A program made the translations under genes and the position numbers. A stretch of DNA of 64,000 nt. Source: Mesaphorura yosii. Taxonomy: Eukaryota; Arthropoda; Collembola; Poduromorpha; Tullbergiidae. This document shows positions 54,770 through 64,000 of the stretch, piece by piece. The DNA is taken from contig WIXG01000078.1 of assembly GCA_009869945.1 (NCBI GenBank), forward strand, positions 186,001-250,000. The letters run 5' to 3'. Each line of letters begins with the position of its first letter. Position 1 is the first letter of the stretch. The notes beneath the pieces were generated by a model, which made no database searches, was not told where the DNA came from, and saw nothing but the letters and a program-made list of their open reading frames with translations.

Positions 54770-57700
54770 CAGCAAGAGAAGGACTTTCACGGTTGACAAT
54801 AAAATATTTGTACAACTTTTGCCAAGTGGTCGAGGCGAAAGAGAAATAAAATCTCGAATATTAAAATGCTTGCTGTGTGTAACAATGCCATGTTGCATTG
54901 CAAGAGTAAAGGTGCGGTCCGAAACCTGTCCTTGTGAAATTCAGCGTTCAGTCAGGCCAGTTTCACAGGTTTCACTTCATCACTTCTCCACAACCAGGCA
55001 AGCCCACGAATGAATTTTTTACAGTGATCTTACATTCATTGCGGCTTGTCAGCTCATCTTTGTGTCTTCGTCTCGTAACAATTGCGTAGATAAAACCCAT
55101 TTATGGTATGCACTGTCGTGCTGCTCCATCATCATCATATTCCTTTGCTTACATATTTTATCACTACGTACGCATTGTGCGTTGGAAGAAAGTGGACAAA
55201 TGCAATGCGTACGAACATTTTTGATCCCTCTTGAACCATGAACCTGAAGCCCAAGCCGATCGACTCATGAAGACGAAATTAATAAATATTCAAAGGCTGA
55301 GGCATGAATCAAGACTTTCCGACTACGACCGCGACCAACTCTTGTTTGCTACCATGATTCGAGATTCGAGTGGGAGTCTGGACGAATGGAATTCACATTC
55401 ACCTGCCCTGCCCTGAATTGTAAATATTTGTCTGGAGGGTCAAATCGTCTACGGTCTACTACACCAGACAAGAATTAAGAAGCTGCCCTTGTCATGCCGG
55501 CCGGCTGTGAACAAGGCTCCGAATTACACACATATTTTTACTTTACAGCTATGCCGTGCCGCTGATATTGGATAATGGAAGCAAGTAATTTAAAACCGAA
55601 AGCACTTATGCATTGTGTCTTATGGCAATGGCTTCATGTACGCTCGCGCTCGTTTAATTCCCTGTGGTGGCCGTAGCTCAATTTCTTAATTTTATGCTAT
55701 TCTCTGGTCTCTGCTCTGTCGGAATGTTAAGTGCTCCTTTCTCCAAGTAGAAAAGGATTGCATTGGCACGAACTCTTCACTTGACTCAGAATTTATGTAC
55801 GGGCGTCTCTTCATTCAATTCAGGATGTGAGTGCCTGTTTCTTGAGTTCTTAACTATTTGTGTTTGTATTGAAATCGACCCCTTTTTCGTGTCATCCCAA
55901 GAGTTATGAACAAAGTCGGCAGTATTCTCCAAAACCCAGTTCATGGCAACACACCGCAAGGGCAGAACAGAAACGAAAAACCGGATGATGGCTTCTTGGC
56001 CTTTATTCTATTATTTCTTTAGGCTTAGCCTAATTTATGTATGTATGCTAGTTGGGCTGGTTCTCCATGAACTTCCAACTTCCATGACCATGACAATCTC
56101 AGCACGGCTTATGGCTTGGCTGTGTTCGTACTCGACGGTCGGACGCTGTACATAGTATAATTTTCCACTTCCTTGTCCTGCTGGCCGCTACGGAAAGGTC
56201 ATCAGTGGTCTAAATAACTTTATTACTCATAAACGCCAAAGTAGTTCATTAGTACATTAAACCCGAGCATAAGTATCGACTCACGCTCTTACGTAACATC
56301 GCCGCAGTTTATAAAATTTGTACTCATTCATTCTATTTCCATGCCTTGTGTATTAGTCATTTTATCTTGCTCGTAAACTAAATTCAGTCACCTTAATTCA
56401 ATCTATCGACGATCGACATGCGTGTACATACAGCTTAATTAAAATTAAGAAGGCCAAGCCAAGCCTTAAGCGGTAAAGATCGAAATATGTTTTGCACAGA
56501 AACTGGAAGCTATAAAGTAAAGGTCGACGAGAATTACATCATAGCGTTCGCTTATGCTCGTATTATATTCGCTTATTCGTGTTTGTGCAACTTTTGCGTT
56601 TGTATTTGTATGTGCTTCTATTTTAGTTTAAAATCCCAACACTGTTTTCAATTAGTGTGTAGATGAAAACAAAATTTTTACATGAATCACGGATGACATT
56701 GTAGCCTCTAGCCTTATGTATCTGAAATACTCGGTTTGCTGAGCTGCTGATCACATTGTTTACTCGTGCTTCTACACGAGTTTCGGCTAAAAGCAGAATG
56801 GCAGAATGCATGACATTTGGCATGGCTTAGGATCACTGATTAACCTCCAACATATTAATTGGCTTGCTGGTGCCATGGCCGTGTTCACGACACACACACA
56901 AGGCTTCGGCTGTTTTTCTTGCCTCAATTCTGCTCCTTATTTGCATGCACGCATGCTGGAGCCGAAATGAACCGGTTGTGCTTTGCTTCGGATCCGGAAC
57001 CGCATCCCAAAATTTTCCATGCTTCAGTTTCATGTCATCATCATTTTTGGGTCAATGACATAATCGGCCGAGCTGAGCCCTGCCAATCACCACCGGCTGC
57101 TGTTTTTATCAAACTGGGATTTGACGATGATGACATGCTCGGTCGCTCGGTGCGGTGGTTAAAAGGTCAACGAAAGCAAAATTTGCGAAACGAACCGCCA
57201 GTCTGCCAGCAGGCTGGAGAGAAATTGTAACCAACTTGTGCAACGAACATTTCTAAGGCGTTGCTCATTAATTGAATACATGATAGATGATGGACGGTGC
57301 TTAATGTGTTCCTTGTTAACGCGGTGCGGCATACAGCCATAAATCTCAATTAACATGTACGTGTACGCGTACACGAATTAATGGCCAGGACATGGACAGG
57401 GCAGCGTAAGCCCTGAGTTGCTTATTGCGTATTGCGCAAGTGAGATGAGTTTTGCATGTCGTCGCATTTCGCATATGGTGAAGCGACTTGCACGTACGTA
57501 GAAATCAACGAAAACGGTTAACACAACTTTCGCGAATACACGTGAATTCTTCATGACAGAAGTTCAGGCGCCAGGCCCAGAGCAAAAGTTTATCTCACAT
57601 ATGGACACTGATTTTAATTGCTTGCCTCCTGCCACTGATGCCGTTGTCGTCACACTCTGTAACCTCCAGCCTTAATACAGAATGCTAATCGACGTTAGAA

Positions 57701-59068
57701 ACTGGCTTCGACTAAAGATGCGCCGTGCCGTGCATGTGCTGAGCACGTTATGGATTGAGATTCGCGTGCACGAGGAGCACGACGAGTCTTTAAAGTGGTT
57801 CTGCACTGCAAAGGACAAACAAAGCAATAAATGCCGGCTACTACGAAGTCTTAAATGGTAGATTTAAGATTTACGATGTGGGTGCACATGTGAGGCATGT
57901 GATCACAACAATGGCATGTGGAAGCCGATCATGCATTGCGTACATGTCAAATTCGGCTTTACAGCAGCAGTGTATTTGTTTATATTTCGCTGCCCAGCAA
58001 ACACTCTCATAATGTAAGGTCACCCGTAATCGCAATGTACAAACCGCTTAGGTGCTCGACGCGTTTCTTGGCCCAAGCTGAGCTCGAGTCATGGTTTCTG
58101 TGCGTGGCTTGGAGTCAGTCTGACACGTTTTCAGTTTTCAGTGTGAATTGAGATTCTTTGACTGCATTCACTACTGCTGCTCTTATGAACCCAGAACCCG
58201 TCCTCAGCTATATCAACAGCACAGCACAGCGATCAGTGAATTGAAATCTTTGTACATTGGCTTGAGCACGGACTCTACACACGGACACGAGACTAGTGGC
58301 ATGTAGACAAACTTCTGAAACACTCGCGAGCCCAGACCCCAGTCACAGGAACAAGAATGAAGGGTTGCTGAAGCAACTGAGCGCATTAGCATTTAGCATT
58401 TAGCATTTAACATGAGCTCGCTGAAGGAATCTCATACACAAACGAATATAAACTTAGCATTTTCTGGCTTGTATGAAGTTAGTATCAACGCAGACTCGCG
58501 TTAGTGAGAACGCACGCACCGCACCGCTACGGCGACAGGCCAAGTCAAGTCAAGACTGTGGCACCGCAATACGAGTACAAGGAATTAGAATTCCTTATTA
58601 TTTTCCTTCAGAACTCAGAACCAATTGTGTTAGGCGAAGGCAAAAGTATTTTGACTTTTGACATTTGTGAATGACTAAAGTTCCAACTTCGGAGAGTGTC
58701 GCGTGCCCGGCTTCCAATTCGCGATTCACATATTCATACATACGGAGTTCTTGCATTTTGCACGGTGAAATCGATCCTGTAACTGTGAGCCGTGCGCTAA
58801 AGAAACTAGACTAGAGCAAAGCCAGCTAGGAGCCTACGAGCACCGCCCACAAGAATAGACGCCTGCTCTTCTCTTCTCTTCTGCACCGAACCGAGAAAGT
58901 CGTGTGACCCCAGACCGAGAAAGCAAGAAAGCTCTTCATTGCCAAAGCTCACGAGTTCTCTGCTCATTTCGTCCCAGTTCTCGCCTACGAACAGAACGCT
59001 TTTGTGGCTTCCTGCTATTTGTGGTGCTAAGAATTAAATAGTTTACGAATTCCTGAATTTTATTAAGA
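54770..59068. other. Gene-free stretch of about 4.3 kb
   Basis: No protein family, RNA gene or mobile element is recognisable. Only small local features are visible: a (CTTCT)-like run near 58865-58881, three copies of agcattt near 58388-58408, and a self-complementary acgtgtacgcgtacacg around 57359-57375. The right end may be the 5' region of the exon-like segment that follows. Confidence 0.45.
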
Positions 59069-59302
59069 GTGTATTTTCTATACGGAAAGCAAAGTAAAGT
59101 AACGAGTAACGACTGGAACTGGTTTCTGTGCTCAAGCATTGTGGTATTCGTATTTTGGATACTTTTGACGGAGACAAGCCAGTCAATCCTGTCAAGATAC
59201 AAGTACAAGAAAAGGGTTCCACTTTACAACTTAAACCAGTCGCAGTCACAGCCTGAAGAAATACTATTTTGGGAGTATGCGTCGGAGACATTGACGGAAA
59301 AA
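59069..59302 (+). CDS. Exon-like segment with signal anchor (partial, unidentified gene)
   Basis: A plus-strand frame reads NDWNWFLCSSIVVFVFWILL, then TETSQSILSRYKYKKRVPLY, and reaches a perfect donor (gtaagt) after ETLTEK at 59302. A hydrophobic run of about 15-18 residues followed by basic residues looks like the signal anchor of a type II (Golgi-type) membrane protein. There is no ATG before the hydrophobic stretch in this frame, so the start would lie in an earlier exon or the frame is chance. The left boundary is uncertain (59069 is simply where the frame opens). A second possible donor is at about 59275 (gtatgc). No family recognised. Confidence 0.35.
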
Positions 59303-60574
59303 GTAAGTAAAGTAACAGATGCATTGATTTTTAACCATTTCAATATCATGGCCATAGCTTGCATTCTGTGTAATGGTACACAGTATTTTGTTGCTCCGTG
59401 ACTCGGCTCTCGTAGTGGTATTTGTTGTTGCAAATGCAACGCTGTAACTGCGACGAGGCAAAAGTAAATAGTAAATAGTATTGTTTAGTGTATTAAAAGA
59501 TTACCCTAAAATGCAATGCGGTGGTTCATTGGAATAATACAGTAATAAGACCAAATCCACGCGTGAACGTGTTGTTGCACATGCTCAATTTCGTCATAGC
59601 TGATTAGTTCGGCCTCCATGAGTGCATTATATCTACTAAAATATCGTACGTTAAGTCGATTAACTGCATCATACGATGACAGATTAACTCCCGTTCAAAG
59701 TAGTACGGCTACGGGCAAGAAATATAAGACTTTCAGATAGGAGCTCATTCTCGCTCACGCAGCCTCCGTATGACGCATTCATTAATCCCTTTCCAGACAT
59801 TTATGCATTTAGGGTGAACTAAATACGATATGGCCCTTTTAGCCATTCCAACGGCACATGTCAGTTTTAGCCAGTCGGCCTTCCCGTGCAGTGTGCATGT
59901 AAGTTACCTTGCCATCGAATGATGCGATCTGACATGGAGTAGCTGTACCCAGTCGGTCAAATGTAATTGAACCATTAAACCATTACATATGTGGTCTATC
60001 TTTCCTTCCACGTTCAGGGCACGCTGTAACTTAACCCATGAACTTGTGACTTGGTCTTGTCACAGTCATGTGCACTCAAAAGATTGTTCAAAGGTAAAGG
60101 TAGAACACTCGTATCCTTCGGTCACCTTGTCATGTCCGTCAGCTGAGAGCAGGTCGAAGCAGTCGTAATTACGACAAGGAAGCTTCCACGATACGAAGTT
60201 ACGAGATATTGCATTTATCGATTGCTACGAGCTTGGAGTACGTCTTCTAAGAGCAACGTGGAAAAGAACGCGTAGCGTAGCTGTAGGTCAGTTCTTATGT
60301 AATGTGTGTTTTACGTCAGCGTCAGCGTTGTTACATACTTAATGAACCTGCGCATCATCAGCTTCTACTTCTCATTCGCATGTCTTTCATACATGTGCAC
60401 AATTACGTCTCGTCTCATTTCAATCGTAATTTCTTGTTCGATTCATTCCACGCACTTATTGAAACTCTGCTAATGTGCACATACATACAGGAGATCTTTT
60501 CATAGTTAGATTGCAAACATAAACAAACGTGCTGTGAGCCACTTACCGGCTCGTAAATGGTGAAATCGTTTCAG

Positions 60575-60684
60575 TCGCGATTTGCACTTTGAGGAAAAGA
60601 CGTGTGATGTGCTGGAACGTCGGAGTGGGACGCTGAAATCCATACTGACAGCCGTGGCAGCGCAGAAGGCTGAATATTCGCGCA
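60575..60684 (+). CDS. Exon-like segment, helical (partial, unidentified gene)
   Basis: A 110-base segment is bounded by a good acceptor (atcgtttcag) and a perfect donor (gtaagt). One frame is fully open and reads RDLHFEEKTCDVLERRSGTL and then KSILTAVAAQKAEYSR, entering with one codon base left over (two bases from the previous exon) and leaving in phase 1. The composition suggests an amphipathic or coiled-coil helix such as a Golgi-enzyme stem. It could belong with the segment at 59 kb (linking in frame if the donor at about 59275 is used, or with an exon I missed), and the rest of the gene would lie beyond 64 kb. No homologue recognised. Confidence 0.38.
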
Positions 60685-63600
60685 GTAAGTTCATTGAATT
60701 TGAGACGGTATTCTTTATTCAGGATTCTATAATTAATTCGGCTATTGACTCGCTGACTGACCGTTGATTCAAAATGGTTACCACCGTATAACTTAATTCA
60801 GAGTCCAAGTTTGCAGTTCATCGATTAAGTAGCCAGTTAATTAGAAATGCAAACACAGTCGGCACGGCACTCGCCAACGACGAATGCCAAGGGCGAAAAC
60901 TAGCAAGATTCTCGATTCGTTCATTCATTCTGTTCAAATATTTAGCCATCCCATCGCAGGGCACCTTGACTGTCATTCTGGTATTGAGAATTGTCAATCC
61001 AAAGCCTCGCGAGTTATGCTAAAGAAAGTCCACACTCGGTATGCCGAGAAATGTATTCAAGCGGGCAGTTTTGTGTGCTGAGGCAATTAGACACTTTTAG
61101 TCAATTGGATTGGCTCCAAGCGCAGGGCTATTCATAGTTTCACTATAATTATAATTAGCAACGTGCTTCTGTTATTCTACTCGTTGGTGGTTCGTACACG
61201 AGTCAGCTTGTCCATTTTCCAAGTGTCATTACCTACACTGCAGTCCGAATGACTGAAGTAGTCATTAGTACATTGACAGGTTTGTCAAGTAGAAAATGCA
61301 TGTTCGATGCTTGAAATGTTTGAAGTTCAGGGCCAGAAATCGAATAAACATCGAGCTTCTCTGCTTGTCAACGGAAATGGGACCTAGATTCAGAATTCAG
61401 TCATAAGAAGCCTCGCCGATGAATTGCACATGAACGTGCGATGGTTGTGCAACCTTAGAATGTGCGTTGAAACAGGTTTTGCAGTTGAATTCGTGATTAA
61501 TTCTGAATTAAGCGTCTTGTAGTGTCGCATGATCGTAGAGTTATAACTAATCGCCTGTTATAGCTGAACATCCTAAACTAAGCTAAACTTACGGCTTATA
61601 GGCTGCTGCTACTGACCGTATCGTACCATATTGACCAACTACAGAAGCTTATAGAGATCATAGACTCCTGGCTCCAGCATGTCGCCACTTTTTTGCTTTT
61701 ATTCGCCGTTCTCCTTTGACTGGAGACACGACTTATCGTCTCGTAAGTCAGCATGCAGCTTGCTGCTAACTGTTATGCTATACGTAAGTCAAGCCTTGCC
61801 AATGCAATGCAATGATTGTAGATGAAGGTTTCTTAATTAATCTAATCATAGTTCATAGCATCGTATAAGCATTTGTCTTGAGCACTCGATTGACATTGGC
61901 CTGCCAAAAGGTCCTTTGACATTTGCGAATTGAATTGCGCATTGCGCAACTCTGTCGAAATCAAAAGCAAGTTGATTAACCTATTTACATCATGAGACAT
62001 GCCATTTGCATGCCATGCATGAAGTTCGGGTTGCAGTAAAGATTGGAAGTGGTCAGCTGGAGTTAGCACCAGAATCAGAATCAGCAAATTCGCACGAACG
62101 CAAGTGCGCCGCGCGGCTTGTGTCAGAATTGTCTTGATTTGACTACCCTGACCAATTCCCGCCCCATGGAAGGGTCATGTCATGAACGAAAAGAATGCAG
62201 AATCCAATATCGTGATTCACACGCGGACGGCTGGAGGGCCATACGCCGTGCGGCCGTGCCGAACCGCACGGCGAGGCGATGACTTTATTTACTCTGAAGC
62301 TACTGATAAGCTTAACTTAGCACTGCTTAGACTAACCCAAGGCAAGACAAAGCAATCAACGGTTCTGTCGTATCTTCGTAGTCGTATCTGGATCACGAGA
62401 AAACAGCATGTAATTTTGTAACGAAGATTTCTAAGAAGATTTAGTGAGCCGAACAATCTTATTCTAAGCCAATGCATGCGCGTCCTATCCTAATAGCACT
62501 GCTCCTCCTTTCTACGGTGGACAGTGGACGATCAAAGCTAAAGCTGGCTAAGCACTAAACGCTGTTTACTTGCAGGCTTAACAGGGTTCAGCGTATTAGT
62601 ACACGTTCTTTACTCTTGAGTCATAGTCGCAGTCATAGTTAAGATACTAGGCATAGGCATACTGAATTGTGAATCGGATTATCAGCTCATTCCAATCTTC
62701 AGCATTAATCTTAATCTTCCTTCAGCCCTCCACCAGTCCACAACTACTGTACAACTACGATTCGAAGTGGCGTGGGCTTCAGCTTCGGTCACGAACTGTA
62801 ACCCAACCAGCACTGCTTGCATCTTAGCTGTAACTCCATTGAACTGCGACTGCGAGTATCTGAACGAATTCAATTGTGCCCCAGTCTCACAGTCAGTCTG
62901 GAGTTATTGGTCCAGTCGGTCGGTGGATGACTGACAGATCTCTCGGACGTAACGAATCACGAGTTGTAGTTTGAGGTTCAGATTTATCAGTGGACGGGTC
63001 CGATCCTTTTGAACTTGGATTAAAGTTGGAACAAATCGTGAACTAAGATGAAAGGCTTCCAGTGTTTCTGTGTTCTGTAATCTTGTGTTTGGCTTTTTCA
63101 TGCACAAAACAGCTCATAACTCACTTTATGGCATGTTTTTCTCAGCGTTTATCTCTTTTTAAGTACGCAATTAACATAAACGAGTATCTCATCGATTTTT
63201 ATTGAGTGTTTTAGCATCGTGGAGTGTATTAAAATTCAAGTCTTGCTCAGATCTCAGGAACTTTAAAGTAAAAGTAAGTTTGATCATTCGATTTTCGAAT
63301 CTGCAATCAGTTCAACGTCGTTGCAAGGTCGTGATGACTGATTTTCTGTTATTTGGCCAATTTGCACACTTGCACCAGCTTCATGGTGGTTAAAAATAGT
63401 CGCGCAGATAAAAATACCCGCAACAGATACAGATTCCCAAACCAACTCCAAACTCGATACAACTTTCGATCTCAGGACTCTAAAAACAGAGAAAGCAATA
63501 AATTTTACTCTGTGATCTTGAATTTGAGAAGAAAAGTCATGAAATCATTGACCTGTGCCAAGGCCCAACTCCAAAACGGGCGGTGCAGGTTACTAAAAGG

Positions 63601-64000
63601 GAGTTAATGTCTTCTTTAACGTAAATATTTAGACAAAGCCGGCATGTTTCCAGTGAATTACCCTTCTGAAATTAAAATTCTTTGGGCCGGATTTTGATTT
63701 TGATCGCAGCCTCAAATCAATCCGTAAATCCTAAAAATAGCCGTTGACGATTCACATTGCAGCAAGCGCCGAATTTCGGATTTCATTCCAATAAAATGTC
63801 GATGTGCAAGGCACAACGCAAAATTCGTGGTACGGAAGGACGACGTGGACGCTAGAAGAATGCGATAATAATTTTCTCATTCTTTCGCATGAGGAGTTTA
63901 GGCCAGACTGCTTCGCTGTTTTGGCGATGTTCCAGAAAATGATCGACCATGCATTATTACTACGATTTTCCTGTAGATGAACGATGAACTCAGGAACATT
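60685..64000. other. Gene-free stretch to the window end
   Basis: No recognisable gene. Open frames at 61842-62087, 62182-62421 and 63353-63607 lack splice context or family similarity. If the segments at 59 and 60.6 kb are real exons, this would be part of a long intron. Confidence 0.4.
62244..62273. repeat. Perfect 10-bp inverted repeat with 10-base loop
   Basis: CGCCGTGCGG at 62244-62253 is the exact reverse complement of CCGCACGGCG at 62264-62273, separated by ten bases. It is GC-rich in an otherwise AT-rich region. No associated gene or element is seen. Confidence 0.7.

Noticed and set aside
63353-63607. 84-codon plus-strand frame near the right end
   Set aside because: Composition and lack of splice context look like chance; no homologue recognised.

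Overview
This is a eukaryotic, most likely arthropod (pancrustacean-like), chromosomal segment. The genes have many GT-AG introns, mostly about 60-100 bases, with canonical gtaagt donors and AATAAA signals. The gene set is metazoan, and one gene is a pipe-type sulfotransferase, a family best known from arthropods. The species cannot be fixed by reading alone. I recognise no transposon, retrovirus-like element or CRISPR array.

Layout, left to right: PIPOX-like sarcosine oxidase (+, 1016-2283); a multi-C2H2 zinc-finger protein (-, 2384-5520); SEL1L/Hrd3, an ERAD adaptor (-, 6326-8819); COQ7 (+, 9218-10173); Spindly (-, 10490-12390 or further); an uncertain small exon chain (-, about 12.6-13.0 kb); KCMF1 E3 ligase (+, 13878-14931); phospholipase C gamma (+, 16448-22604); a membrane-anchored protein resembling the CrtC/AttH lipocalin-like family (+, 23769-25493); a FUS/TAF15/cabeza RNA-binding protein (-, 25770-29947); tRNA-Ser(TGA) (-, 30319-30400); prefoldin subunit 4 (+, 30582-31166); a TTLL9-like tubulin glutamylase (-, 31714-35297); a 5.3 kb gene-free stretch; a pipe-like sulfotransferase (+, 40633-44523); PDCD5 (-, 45385-46508); ATAD2-type AAA-bromodomain protein (+, 47087-51404); D-aspartate/D-amino-acid oxidase with a peroxisomal SKL end (+, 52229-54680); then about 9 kb with no recognisable complete gene but two exon-like segments (59.1 and 60.6 kb).

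The gene-dense parts (0-35 and 45-55 kb) are compact. Many neighbours are head-to-head (SEL1L/COQ7, FUS/PFDN4, PDCD5/ATAD2) or tail-to-tail (PIPOX/zinc finger, COQ7/Spindly, CrtC-like/FUS, PFDN4/TTLL9, pipe/PDCD5), so short promoters and 3' ends are shared or overlapping. The pipe locus differs: introns of up to about 800 bases and several kb of flanking non-coding DNA, as expected for a developmentally regulated gene.

The genes are mostly unrelated housekeeping functions (ERAD, ubiquinone synthesis, mitosis, ubiquitylation, chaperone, RNA processing, chromatin), not one pathway or operon-like system. For the recognised genes the exon chains were read base by base and each keeps frame from start to stop; exon joins are inferred from splice consensus and family similarity, not from transcripts. 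No wholly novel system was found. The most interesting points are a CaaX end on Spindly, a 35-base frame-shifting exon between the two longest introns of the FUS-like gene, two possible 3' ends of PLC-gamma, large additions in the TTLL9 homologue, and the unidentified exons at 59-60.7 kb.
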